From Chryseobacterium sp. YIM B08800 (GTDB taxonomy: Bacteria > Bacteroidota > Bacteroidia > Flavobacteriales > Weeksellaceae): a stretch of DNA of 64,000 nt. Location of the stretch: assembly GCF_026163565.1 (NCBI RefSeq), contig NZ_JAPDKN010000019.1, positions 84,121 to 148,120 of the forward strand. Direction: 5' to 3'. The position numbers and the translations under genes were made by a program. Positions within the stretch are counted from its first letter, which is position 1, and each line of letters opens with the position of its first letter. The notes beneath the pieces were generated by a model, which saw only the letters and a list, made by a program, of their open reading frames with translations, did no database searches and was not told the DNA's origin. This document shows positions 28,630 through 37,617 of the stretch, one piece after another.

Positions 28630-31389
28630 ATGATGATCAGGCATTTAACATTTATAATACTATTTTTTTTCGGCTCTCAACTTTTATTGGCTCAAAACGA
28701 GAAATTACAATTAAGCATTAGTATTTCAGGTGAAAATCAGCAGAAACTGAAAGGCGTTACTGTAAAAAGTTCTCAAAACTCTGCAGTTACGGATGAAAAT
28801 GGAGTTGCAACATTAGTCTTAAGCGAAGGCAAACATCATTTAAAAATCACACACTCCAATTATCAGGAAAAAGAGCTTGATGTAAATCTAAACAGTTCAA
28901 AAACATTAAATTTTCAGCTTCAACCCGTAGATAAACTTGAAGAAATTGTTATTTTCTCGAAAGAAGGAAAAGGTTTAACGACAAAAACCATCATCGACAG
29001 AAAAGCAATGGAACATTTGCAACCCTCAAGTTTTACAGATTTGATGGAGCTTTTACCGGGTGGATTGGCAAAAACACCTAATCTAAGCATAAACAACAGA
29101 CCTATGCTTCGTGAGAACAGAGGTGATCTTTCTTACAGAACCACAGAATACAACACGAGTGCTTTGGGAACTCAATTCATGATTGACGGAAATGTGATTA
29201 ACTCTAATGCAGATATGCAGGTTTCGCTAGACAACAGACAATTTGGATATTCACCTGAAGCTAGAGAAACTGCCACCACCGGAGTTGATATGAGAACCAT
29301 CTCAACCAATGATATTGAAAAAGTTGAAATAATCCGTGGAATTCCATCCGCATCTTATGGAGATCTAACATCCGGAGTGATAAAAATCGAAAGAAAAATC
29401 AGCGAATCTCCTTTGCAGGCGAGATTTAAAGCAGATGGTTTCAGCAAGCAATATTACGTAGGAAAAGGTTTTAAAATTAATGAAAACTGGCAAATCAGTG
29501 CTGGTGCAGATTTTTTAGATTCTAAAGCTGACCCAACGGATAATTTCGAAAATTACCAGAGAATGACTGCTTCTATTCGTTCAAAAAAGAAAGGATTATT
29601 ATGGTCTAATCCCTTGGAATGGCGTTCAAACATTGATTTTTCTTCAAATATCGATTCCAAAAAAAATGATCCGGATAATGGTGTTCCGGATATTGACCGT
29701 TACAGACAAACCAGAACAAGAATTAGTTTTACCAATAACTTTTTATACAGTTTAGATAAAGCTTCATTTTTTGATAAAATTATTTTAAATACTGCAATCA
29801 GACAGGGATTTGAAAAAATAGATCAGACAAAACTGGTACAATTGTCGGGACCGAGATCTTTTTCTTTAGCCACAGAACAGGGAGAAAATGTAGGCGTTTT
29901 TCCGGCTCTTCGATACATCAGCGAATACAGTACAGAAGGGAAACCGCTTGACATTACAGCGCTTCTTCAAACGACTGGAACAAGAAATACTTTTGGAATC
30001 AATCATCAGTATGAAGCGGGCTTAGACTGGAGGTATTCTAAAAACAACGGACGAGGCTTAATTTACGACATGAATTCACCTTATGCTGCTGAATTAAACA
30101 ATTCAAGACCAAGACCATTTAATGATATTCCTGCGTCTAATTTAATGGCTGCATTTTTAGGAGATCAGATGAGCTATGCTGTTGATGAGCATAAGTTTAC
30201 CTTATACACAGGATTAAGATTCTCAAAACAAATGGGAATTGACAAATCTTATGTTATCAGCAAAAAAGTTTTTGTGGAACCCAGATTAAATCTTCAATAC
30301 AACCTTCCGCATGTAATGATTAATAACGCTCCATTAAAAACAGATATTACGCTTGGATACGGACAGTTCTACAAGCAACCTACTCTCTTGATGTTGTATC
30401 CGAATAGAAAATATTGGGATTACACTCAGCTGAATTATTATCACAATGACGCTCAATATCGTTACGTTAATTTTATGACGTATGTGCAAGATCTTGAAAA
30501 CAAAAATCTTGAAGCAGCAAAAAGCATCAAAAAAGAAATCAGATTAGATCTTTCGTACAAAAATCACAGCATATTTTTAACTTATTTCAGGGAAGATATG
30601 ACCAATGGTTTCCGTCAGATGCTTCATACGACATTACATACTTACAAGCAATATGATGCTTCACAAGTTGACCTTTCACAATGGAACAACGGACCGAATT
30701 TGGCTAACACGCCTTACGTTGAAAGAAAAACCAACGTTAACTATTCTCTAACAGAAAACGGAAGTGAAATAATTAAAAATGGTATTGAATTCGGATATAC
30801 ATCACCTCGTATTAAAGCAATCAATACAAGATTTACTTTAAGCGGAGCTTATTTTAAAACACAATTAAGAAATTCAGTTCCTATTGTATTCAGACCAAAT
30901 GCATCCATCGGCGCAGATGGATTTCCTTATTATGGAATTTATCAGAATGATGATGGTTATGTGAATTCTAATATGAATTACAATCTTTTCATCGATACTT
31001 ATCTTCCTAGTTTAGATCTAACAATTTCTGCATCATTTCAAGGAAGTGTGTTTGATCATCAAAGAAAAGATCAAAGAATTGCAGAGCCTATCTCTTATTA
31101 TGGAATTGACGGAATTATACATCCTTTTACCGAGGCAGACAAAACAGATACTTATAAACAATGGTTAGTAAGAAACGTTTCTGTAACCGATAATATGCCG
31201 ACAGATTACACATTTACGATTGTAGGAAACTTAAAAATCACTAAAAGTATTTACAAAGCACTAAGAACATCGATGTTTGTAACGAGAATTTTCAATTACA
31301 GTGCTCCTTATACTTTCAATAATGTTACGGTGTACAGAAGAGGAGCCAATACTCCATACTTTGGGATGGAACTGAATTATAATTTTTAA
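28630..31389 (+). CDS. TonB-dependent outer-membrane receptor
   Basis: 919 residues. Signal peptide ends LLLAQNEK near residue 22. An N-terminal carboxypeptidase-like regulatory domain (about 28-105; LKGVTVKSSQNSAVTDENG) leads to a plug (LMELLPGGLAKTP... IEKVEIIRGIPSASYGDLTSG, about 125-245) and a beta-barrel with aromatic C-terminal end (FGMELNYNF). It imports a scarce substrate across the outer membrane using the proton motive force through TonB. The substrate is not known. It heads a same-strand set with a DUF4876 lipoprotein, a DUF6850 barrel protein and a dihaem peroxidase, which suggests a dedicated metal, haem or metal-complex uptake function. Confidence 0.93.
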   Translation: MMIRHLTFIILFFFGSQLLLAQNEKLQLSISISGENQQKLKGVTVKSSQNSAVTDENGVATLVLSEGKHHLKITHSNYQEKELDVNLNSSKTLNFQLQPVDKLEEIVIFSKEGKGLTTKTIIDRKAMEHLQPSSFTDLMELLPGGLAKTPNLSINNRPMLRENRGDLSYRTTEYNTSALGTQFMIDGNVINSNADMQVSLDNRQFGYSPEARETATTGVDMRTISTNDIEKVEIIRGIPSASYGDLTSGVIKIERKISESPLQARFKADGFSKQYYVGKGFKINENWQISAGADFLDSKADPTDNFENYQRMTASIRSKKKGLLWSNPLEWRSNIDFSSNIDSKKNDPDNGVPDIDRYRQTRTRISFTNNFLYSLDKASFFDKIILNTAIRQGFEKIDQTKLVQLSGPRSFSLATEQGENVGVFPALRYISEYSTEGKPLDITALLQTTGTRNTFGINHQYEAGLDWRYSKNNGRGLIYDMNSPYAAELNNSRPRPFNDIPASNLMAAFLGDQMSYAVDEHKFTLYTGLRFSKQMGIDKSYVISKKVFVEPRLNLQYNLPHVMINNAPLKTDITLGYGQFYKQPTLLMLYPNRKYWDYTQLNYYHNDAQYRYVNFMTYVQDLENKNLEAAKSIKKEIRLDLSYKNHSIFLTYFREDMTNGFRQMLHTTLHTYKQYDASQVDLSQWNNGPNLANTPYVERKTNVNYSLTENGSEIIKNGIEFGYTSPRIKAINTRFTLSGAYFKTQLRNSVPIVFRPNASIGADGFPYYGIYQNDDGYVNSNMNYNLFIDTYLPSLDLTISASFQGSVFDHQRKDQRIAEPISYYGIDGIIHPFTEADKTDTYKQWLVRNVSVTDNMPTDYTFTIVGNLKITKSIYKALRTSMFVTRIFNYSAPYTFNNVTVYRRGANTPYFGMELNYNF

Positions 31390-31423
31390 AATAAATAGTA
31401 ATACATAACAAATAGAAAACGAC

Positions 31424-32650
31424 ATGAAAAAAAGAGTTATACTACTAAGTTTGGTAGCAGCGATGGCAACAGGATTTACCGTTACATCATGCTCAAGTGA
31501 TGATGATTTTGGAGTAACCGCAAAACAAAACGGTGTATTGACACTTAATTTCACAGGTGAAAATATCACAGAGTACACCAATTTGGAGGTAGAAATTATG
31601 GAAATCAATACCGGAGCCATAATTAAAGAAACATTAAAAAAAGAAAATGCACATTCTTTTGAAGTTGCTTATGGTTCATATAAAATCACAGTAAATGGTG
31701 TTGTCATTGCAAGCAACGAAGAAGTAAGAGCTGCAGGTACAGGACAAACAGATGTTACTTCAGCTGTTAAAAACCTTACCATTCCTTTGTTTGTAAAAAA
31801 ATTCCATGAAGATTTTATTATTGAAGAAGTATTTTTTACTGGGGTAAAAACATCTGATAACAAAAATTACAATTCTAGCCGTTATTTTAAAATCACCAAC
31901 AATACCAATAAAATTCTTTTTGCAGATCAATTAATCATTGCACAATCTGAGTTTTTAACAACAGACGATAAAAACCCTACTCCTTACAATAAGAATTTAT
32001 CTTTTGCTGTAAAAGGAGTAATGGTATTACCTGGAAGCGGAAATCAATACCCGGTACAACCAGGAGATTTTATTGTAATTGCCGACAATGCGATTAATCA
32101 CAAACAAAACACAAGCACAGCATACGATTTACACAATGCAGATTTTGAATTCCCGTCTACAAACCCTGCTTTAGGACAAGTTGATAATCCTTCAGTTCCA
32201 AATGCGGAGGTTATTTATACTCAGATGACATTCAATATGTTCTTTCTTCACAACAGAGGTTTTGAAAGCTATGCCATCGCACGTTTCCCGACAGGTGAAA
32301 ACAAAGAGACATTCCTTCAGAAATTCAAATATGACTACACTTATCAAAACAGTGCAGGAACGATCACTTCAAAAAGCGCTTATGCAATCCCAAATTCTTG
32401 GATTATAGATGCTGAAAACAATTCTGTGCCTACAAAATTTATTCACACATTAACTGCTCCGGGTATTGATTCAGGATGGACTTCTGTAGGTGCCACAGAC
32501 AATGACGCCAATCGTTACGGAAAATCTGTAAGACGTAAAACTGCAGGAACCATGACCAATGGTAAAAATCTTTATATGGATACCAACAATTCTACAAACG
32601 ATTTTACCAAAGATGCTGTACCAAGTTTAAAAGACGGTATTCAACATTAA
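31424..32650 (+). CDS. DUF4876 lipoprotein
   Basis: 408 residues. Lipoprotein signal ends GFTVTSCSSDDD (lipid on Cys23), so the protein is anchored in the outer membrane, probably at the surface. An N-terminal beta-sandwich-like region (about 38-130) precedes the larger DUF4876 part, which has FIIEEVFFTGVKT and RYFKITNNTNKILFADQLI. The family pairs with TonB-dependent receptors in Bacteroidetes. The likely role is ligand capture for the receptor next door. It starts 34 bp after the receptor stop, so co-transcription is likely. Confidence 0.82.
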   Translation: MKKRVILLSLVAAMATGFTVTSCSSDDDFGVTAKQNGVLTLNFTGENITEYTNLEVEIMEINTGAIIKETLKKENAHSFEVAYGSYKITVNGVVIASNEEVRAAGTGQTDVTSAVKNLTIPLFVKKFHEDFIIEEVFFTGVKTSDNKNYNSSRYFKITNNTNKILFADQLIIAQSEFLTTDDKNPTPYNKNLSFAVKGVMVLPGSGNQYPVQPGDFIVIADNAINHKQNTSTAYDLHNADFEFPSTNPALGQVDNPSVPNAEVIYTQMTFNMFFLHNRGFESYAIARFPTGENKETFLQKFKYDYTYQNSAGTITSKSAYAIPNSWIIDAENNSVPTKFIHTLTAPGIDSGWTSVGATDNDANRYGKSVRRKTAGTMTNGKNLYMDTNNSTNDFTKDAVPSLKDGIQH

Positions 32651-32683
32651 TAAAAAATTAGTATTTGAATAATACTTAAAATT

Positions 32684-34213
32684 ATGCTCAATTTAAAAAA
32701 TTCTTTTTCACTGATGATTATTGCTTTGGCTTCGCTTTCTGTAAAAGCGCAGGACAGCATTCAGCTTTATCAGAAGATCAATAATCAATACAGTATCGAA
32801 AGAAATTTTAGAAGTCAATTTTACTATAATCCGGCAAATAAGTCGGATTATAGTTCTTCTTCGTTCTCAGAATTTAATGTCGGTTATCATAATGATGATC
32901 AAAAAGTGTATCGCCAACAGCTTGGATCAGGTGAAAAAGGCTTAACAGTAAATGCAAAATCTTTTTTAAAGCTCAATCCGAATCGTACAGTCTGGGGAAA
33001 TGCAAGCTATCAGAATCTTGAAAAAAAATCATTCAGATGGAATGAAAATCTCGATTACGAACGTATTGCACCTTACACAACTGCAGATTCTCTTGGTGGA
33101 ACTTTAAACTTGGAACGTTACTATTTTGCCGGAGGAATGTCACAGAAAATCAACAAATGGACGATTGCTGGTGAAGTAAGCTACCTTGCCCAACTCGGCT
33201 ATCGTAGCCGTGACCCACGATTAAAAAGTACTACTTCAGATTTATCGCTAAATGCAGGAGTAAACTATAAAGTATTCAGAGAATATGAAGTAGGAGTTTT
33301 CGGAACATTCAATAAATACACACAAAACAGCTCTTTAACTTTTCAAAGCGTTTTAGGAAAACCTTTTGTTTACCAAATGGTAGGATTGGGTATTTCAAAT
33401 TATTTTTTCAGCGGCGGTGTTGATCCTTCTCAAACTTTTGAAGAATTTGGGTATAAAGGTGGAATCCAACTAAGCAATCAACAAGGAAAAGACTTTTATC
33501 TTCGTGCTTCAGCAGGTCGTTCAAATAATACAAAAAGTTATCGCAGTAGCGGAGGAAATACAACGTTTGAGATCTCGGAGCTTGAAAATAAAAACCTTGA
33601 ACTGGAAGGTGCAAAATTTTTCACCCTAAAAGAAAAACACAGAATCGGGGTTTCTGCAAACTATAAAGCTATTGTAAGAACAGGCTCAGAATTTGGATAT
33701 TCTGTAAACACCAATGCCACAGAACAGATATTTAAAAGAAAATCTTACCGTTCAGAAAATTTCATCAGCTCAGTAAAAGTTTTGTATCAATACAACAGCG
33801 ATAATTTTACAGTGAGCGCTTCGCCGTTTTTCGGATACGAAGAAATTAAAGAAAGAAATCTTTATCCAAATTCAGGGCAAAAATTTGAATATTCATATTT
33901 TGGTTTAACTGCTGATTATCGTCAGTCAATTAGTTCCAATCAAGCCATTTCATTTCAACCTTATTTTTCTAAAAGAATGGTCAATAAGTCGATTAATGCA
34001 TTAAGTCTTATGGCAAATCAGGAGATTAACGATTGGATCTTACACGACTACAACTTTCAGGCAAGTGACATCAGCACTTTTGGAGCGTCTTTAAGATACG
34101 ACATCAAATTGGAGAAACTTCCGGCATTCTTTGTAAGTGCAGAATATCAATCACAGAAAATCCAGAAAAAAAACAATAATTTTGTTGGCGCAAGTTTAGG
34201 AATTACATTTTAG
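32684..34213 (+). CDS. DUF6850 outer-membrane beta-barrel protein
   Basis: 509 residues. Signal peptide (LMIIALASLSVKAQD) followed by a long series of alternating beta-strands with aromatic ends (YYFAGGMSQKINKWTIAGEVSY, LEGAKFFTLKEKHRIGVSA) ending in FVGASLGITF, the aromatic C-terminal residue of an outer-membrane barrel. The best match I can recall is DUF6850, which accompanies DUF4876 proteins. Start is 33 bp after the lipoprotein gene. Function is unknown; it may form a second channel or a receptor partner. Confidence 0.75.
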   Translation: MLNLKNSFSLMIIALASLSVKAQDSIQLYQKINNQYSIERNFRSQFYYNPANKSDYSSSSFSEFNVGYHNDDQKVYRQQLGSGEKGLTVNAKSFLKLNPNRTVWGNASYQNLEKKSFRWNENLDYERIAPYTTADSLGGTLNLERYYFAGGMSQKINKWTIAGEVSYLAQLGYRSRDPRLKSTTSDLSLNAGVNYKVFREYEVGVFGTFNKYTQNSSLTFQSVLGKPFVYQMVGLGISNYFFSGGVDPSQTFEEFGYKGGIQLSNQQGKDFYLRASAGRSNNTKSYRSSGGNTTFEISELENKNLELEGAKFFTLKEKHRIGVSANYKAIVRTGSEFGYSVNTNATEQIFKRKSYRSENFISSVKVLYQYNSDNFTVSASPFFGYEEIKERNLYPNSGQKFEYSYFGLTADYRQSISSNQAISFQPYFSKRMVNKSINALSLMANQEINDWILHDYNFQASDISTFGASLRYDIKLEKLPAFFVSAEYQSQKIQKKNNNFVGASLGITF

Positions 34214-34365
34214 AAATTGTAAAGATTAAGAGATTAAAGATTTTATGAAGTAGTTCTTAAAGCGAAACTCAACTTAATTTGCCTCAACTGCTTAATGAAC
34301 CTTAATGGTTTAAAAATTAAAATAAATTTATAATAGAAAAGTATCAAAAGAATATTTAAATTAAA
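34214..34365. other. 152-bp gap inside the cassette with low-complexity sequence
   Basis: AT-rich sequence of the type seen between other genes here (TTAAGAGATTAAAGATTTTATG, split words of CTTAATG). No terminator or clear promoter was seen, so the dihaem peroxidase may belong to the same transcript or have its own weak promoter. Confidence 0.35.
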
Positions 34366-35514
34366 ATGAAAAGAGGAATTTATTGGAGTTTAGGATTGAT
34401 TTTATTTATTCTTTGGAGTTTCACTTCAAAAGTAGGAAACGAGTTATCAAACATTCAGGAGCCATCTATTGAAGACATTGTAAAAAGCTACAAAAAAGCG
34501 ATTACAGAATGGCCAAAACCCAATATCGACAAAGGTGTAAAATGGTCAGAATTTGCTCCAATCAAAAGCGATTCAGCTTATTTTACTGAACAGGATAAAC
34601 CCAATGTTATTTTAGGAAAAATGCTTTTTTTTGATCCTAAATTATCAAGATCCAACCAAATATCTTGCAGCACCTGTCACGATCCAGAAATGGGATGGCA
34701 AGACCGAAGACGTGTCGCCCTTGGAAACGACCACCTTTTAGGAAACAGAAATACCATTTCTCTTTACAATATCGCAGAAAGAACTTCTTTCTTCTGGGAC
34801 GGAAGAGCCAAAACTCTTGAAGAGCAAGCTTCAGGACCTCTTGGAGCTCATCACGAAATGGCAATGGATGTAAAAACACTTCCCGCAAAAATCCAAAATA
34901 TAAAAGGATACAATTCGCTTTTCAAAAATGCTTACGGAACCGAAAAAGTAACGTACGATAAGATTGTAAAAGCCATTGCCGATTTTCAGAAAACCATAAA
35001 AAGCCAACCAAGCCGTTTTGATAAATTTCTTGAAGGAAAATACAGCTCGCTAACAGACGAAGAAATCTACGGAATGCATATTTTCCGTACAAAAGCTCGT
35101 TGTATGAACTGTCACAGCGGAAAATATTTAACTGATGAATCTTTCCACAATATTGGTTTAACTTACTATAAAAGAAAATACGAAGATCTAGGCTTATACA
35201 ACATAACCAAAAAAGCTGAAGACGTTGGAAAATTCAAAACGCCACAATTAAGAGATTTAGCACTCACTCAACCTTGGATGCACAATGGGCTTTTCGATGA
35301 TTTGGAAGGAGTTGTCAACATGTACAATAGCGGAATGCATCAGCTTGATCCCAATGCAGAAAAAAAATTGGCAGATCCGCTTCATCCTTCTACAGATCCT
35401 TTGTTGCAAAAACTAAATTTAAATAAAGAAGAAGTAAAAGCTCTGGTTTCTTTTCTTGAATCTCTTTCAGGAACAAAATATAAGATGAGAAGACCCGAGT
35501 TTCCTGTGGAATAA
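34366..35514 (+). CDS. Dihaem cytochrome c peroxidase / MauG-family protein
   Basis: 382 residues. A membrane anchor or signal (YWSLGLILFILWSF) precedes a two-haem core: CSTCH at 101-105 and CMNCH at 246-250. NRNTISLYNIAERTSFFWDGR (128-148) and EQASGPLGAHHEMAM (153-167) are typical of the bacterial cytochrome c peroxidase/MauG family. It acts in the periplasm, either reducing hydrogen peroxide or oxidising a protein partner. The MbnH branch of this family modifies a tryptophan of a neighbouring metal-binding protein, a useful precedent since this gene follows a receptor and a lipoprotein. Which activity applies is undecided. Confidence 0.9.
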   Translation: MKRGIYWSLGLILFILWSFTSKVGNELSNIQEPSIEDIVKSYKKAITEWPKPNIDKGVKWSEFAPIKSDSAYFTEQDKPNVILGKMLFFDPKLSRSNQISCSTCHDPEMGWQDRRRVALGNDHLLGNRNTISLYNIAERTSFFWDGRAKTLEEQASGPLGAHHEMAMDVKTLPAKIQNIKGYNSLFKNAYGTEKVTYDKIVKAIADFQKTIKSQPSRFDKFLEGKYSSLTDEEIYGMHIFRTKARCMNCHSGKYLTDESFHNIGLTYYKRKYEDLGLYNITKKAEDVGKFKTPQLRDLALTQPWMHNGLFDDLEGVVNMYNSGMHQLDPNAEKKLADPLHPSTDPLLQKLNLNKEEVKALVSFLESLSGTKYKMRRPEFPVE

Positions 35515-35593
35515 ATTAATTACTTTTTAAAACCATTTCTGCTCTAATTTTAACAGAATAGCTTATTTTAGTTCAAATATTTCTAAAATAGCT

Positions 35594-36163
35594 ATGGCAG
35601 ACAAAATGCATTCTGATAAAAAATTAAAAAAAACGATTCAGAATCACCTCACTAAAACGCATTATGTAAAAGTTTTCTTTTCCGAAGAATGCCCGGAAGA
35701 GTTTACTTCAGGGTTTATTATGAATGTATCTGAAAAATTTTTAATGGTTCAGGAATCTCATAATTTTACTTTAGATGGGATTAAAATTGTTCCTTACAAT
35801 AAAATTTCAGGCACCCGTCACAAGAAATTTGAAAAAACTTCTGAGAAAATATTTTCAGAAGAAGGTCTGATCAATTTCAATCAAAAAATCATCAGCAATA
35901 CTTCGTTAAAGAGTTTTGAATCCTTATTTAAATCTTTAAAAAAGCAAAATTTTCATTGCATAATCGAAAGCTCTACAAAAAAGAAAAACATATTTTCTAT
36001 TGGTGAGATTTTAGAAATAAATGAAAAGTCAGTAGTGATTAAAAATTACGATGCTACCGGAAAAATTGAAAAAACATCTGACAAAATTCTATTCAAAAAT
36101 ATCAATTTCATTACTTTTAATGACCGATATTCACTAACGTTCAGAAAATATTTAATTGAATAA
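35594..36163 (+). CDS. Protein of unknown function with two SH3/Sm-like repeats
   Basis: 189 residues, cytoplasmic, strongly basic. The two halves look alike: GFIMNVSEKFLMVQE...DGIKIVPYNKISG near 38-75 and IGEILEINEKSVVIKN...KILFKNINFITFND near 136-180, each a run of short beta-strands as in SH3- or Sm-like barrels. The repeat is my own reading and not a database match. It starts after a 79-bp gap behind the dihaem gene and ends 14 bp before proC, so it is probably co-transcribed with proC. Such barrels often bind RNA or small ligands. Confidence 0.6.
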   Translation: MADKMHSDKKLKKTIQNHLTKTHYVKVFFSEECPEEFTSGFIMNVSEKFLMVQESHNFTLDGIKIVPYNKISGTRHKKFEKTSEKIFSEEGLINFNQKIISNTSLKSFESLFKSLKKQNFHCIIESSTKKKNIFSIGEILEINEKSVVIKNYDATGKIEKTSDKILFKNINFITFNDRYSLTFRKYLIE

Positions 36164-36177
36164 ATAAAACCACAAAT

Positions 36178-36981
36178 ATGAAAATCGCCATCATCGGAGC
36201 CGGAAATATGGGTTTATCTTTTTCAAAATCATTTTTGAAATACGAACTCATTAAACCTGAAAACCTACATCTGATTACAAGAAGCCAGTCTAAAATTCTG
36301 AAAATAAAAGAAGAATTTCCCAAGTCTGAAGTTTCTGTATTTGAAGAGGTGAAAAATTTAGACGCAGATCTTATTATCATTGCCGTAAAACCTCAGGATT
36401 TTCAAAAAACAGCGGAAAGTTTTCAGTTTTCACTAAACGAAAACCAAATGATCTTGTCGATTATGGCAGGAATTAAAATTGAAAAAATTCAGGAATCTTT
36501 AAACCACAAATTTGTCATAAGAGCAATGCCCAACTCTCCTACTCTTTTGGGAATGGGAATTACAGGTTACACTTCTGCAGAAGGAATTTCCTTTAATCAG
36601 TTGATGAATATCGAAAGACTTCTGAACAGTACCGGAAGATCTGTTTATTTGGAAAACGAAGATTTACTAGACGGAGTTACTGCCCTTTCAGGAAGCGGAC
36701 CAGCATATTTTTATTATATCGTAGATGCGATGATTAAAGCAGGAACAGAAATGGGAATCGATGAAAATCTGTCTAAACTTTTCGTAAAACAAACGATGTT
36801 GGGCGCTTATCATTTGATCAATAATTCGGATAAAAACTTGGGAGATCTTATAAAAGATGTTGCTTCAAAAGGTGGTACAACGGAAGCTGCATTGAAAACT
36901 TTTGAAGAAAATAATTTTAAGGAAATTTTGCAGCAGGGAATTTTAAATGCTGAAAAACGAGCGAAGGAATTGAATGGATAA
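36178..36981 (+). CDS. proC: Pyrroline-5-carboxylate reductase
   Basis: Reduces 1-pyrroline-5-carboxylate to proline in the cytoplasm. 267 residues. NAD(P)-binding GAGNMGLSF is at 7-15, IIIAVKPQ near 65, RAMPNSP near 118-124, and the proC signature TALSGSGPAYFYYIVDAM begins near 168. No proA or proB is nearby; an unknown gene lies 14 bp upstream. Downstream, after the stop, comes an intergenic palindromic repeat. Confidence 0.97.
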   Translation: MKIAIIGAGNMGLSFSKSFLKYELIKPENLHLITRSQSKILKIKEEFPKSEVSVFEEVKNLDADLIIIAVKPQDFQKTAESFQFSLNENQMILSIMAGIKIEKIQESLNHKFVIRAMPNSPTLLGMGITGYTSAEGISFNQLMNIERLLNSTGRSVYLENEDLLDGVTALSGSGPAYFYYIVDAMIKAGTEMGIDENLSKLFVKQTMLGAYHLINNSDKNLGDLIKDVASKGGTTEAALKTFEENNFKEILQQGILNAEKRAKELNG

Positions 36982-36996
36982 ATTTTAGATAATATC

Positions 36997-37068
36997 TCTC
37001 GCAGATTTTGCTGATTAAGCAGATTTTTTTCAATGTTTAAATCTGCGAAATCTGTATGATCTACGAGA
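36997..37068. repeat. Palindromic repeat element, TCTCGCAGATTTTGCTG type
   Basis: Left arm 36997-37026 and right arm 37039-37068 (30 nt each) are imperfect inverted copies with GCAGATTT at the inner ends. It lies between convergent proC and the VanZ-like gene. A half copy occurs at 61804-61832 and a right-arm-like copy at about 52791-52821, so this is a dispersed family. Confidence 0.7.
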
Positions 37069-37135
37069 ATTTTTAAATTAAACAATTCTAAAAATCTCAT
37101 CTGGACTTCTGCGGAATGACAAACTTGATGTTAAA

Positions 37136-37561
37136 TTATTCAACTATAAATTTGCTGAATCTAGTTTCTAAGATCCTTTTAATTTGCCAACCCAAAAACA
37201 CACCAAAAGTGTTCAGCAAAACATCATCCACATCAAACACTCCCAATCTTGAAAAATACTGCAGAGCTTCTACAATCACAATGGCAGAAACAAAAGTGAT
37301 GATGAGACTTTTCAAGTTTTTTAACTGCGGGAAAACCCATCCTAAGAATCCGAAAGGAACAAACATTACCACATTTCCCAGGACAATTCTAATAATATCA
37401 AGCCAGCTTATTGTTTCATGAATAAACCAAATTGTTGAAACAATCGGTTTAATTCTCACAATATTATCATCATACTGCATTCTTCCCATCCCGAAAAACA
37501 TCAGATAGAGCAAAAAAATAGTGTAGGGTAAAATGATGAATTTATAAAATTTCTTTAACAT
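37136..37561 (-). CDS. VanZ-like membrane protein
   Basis: 141 residues with four membrane-spanning segments (FIILPYTIFLLYLMFF, then WLDIIRIVLGNVVMFVPFG, LIITFVSAIVIVEALQYF, and a C-terminal one). GNVVMFVPFGFLGW and EALQYFSRLGVFDVDDVLLNTFG carry the VanZ-family pattern. VanZ itself gives low-level teicoplanin resistance, but most bacterial homologues have no known role. I chose the ATG at 37561 (another at 37564); an upstream TTG belongs to a -7 element. Confidence 0.85.
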   Translation of the reverse strand: MLKKFYKFIILPYTIFLLYLMFFGMGRMQYDDNIVRIKPIVSTIWFIHETISWLDIIRIVLGNVVMFVPFGFLGWVFPQLKNLKSLIITFVSAIVIVEALQYFSRLGVFDVDDVLLNTFGVFLGWQIKRILETRFSKFIVE

Positions 37562-37567
37562 CATTTG

Positions 37568-37575
37568 CAAAGTTA
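37568..37575 (-). promoter_or_regulatory. -7 promoter element of the VanZ-like gene
   Basis: Minus-strand TAACTTTG fits TAnnTTTG; 6 nt separate it from the ATG at 37561, suggesting a leaderless transcript. Confidence 0.55.
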
Positions 37576-37591
37576 TTCATTTCAAAAGCAT

Positions 37592-37599
37592 TAAATTTG
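37592..37599 (+). promoter_or_regulatory. -7 promoter element of lnt
   Basis: TAAATTTG fits TAnnTTTG, 18 nt before the lnt ATG. It faces away from the VanZ-like promoter, from which it is separated by 16 bp. Confidence 0.5.
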
Positions 37600-37617
37600 G
37601 TGTGTTAAACTAATTTA

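Noticed and set aside
31261..31620. 119-residue ORF antisense to the end of the receptor and the start of the DUF4876 gene
   Set aside because: It overlaps two well-supported genes on the other strand and has no recognisable protein features.
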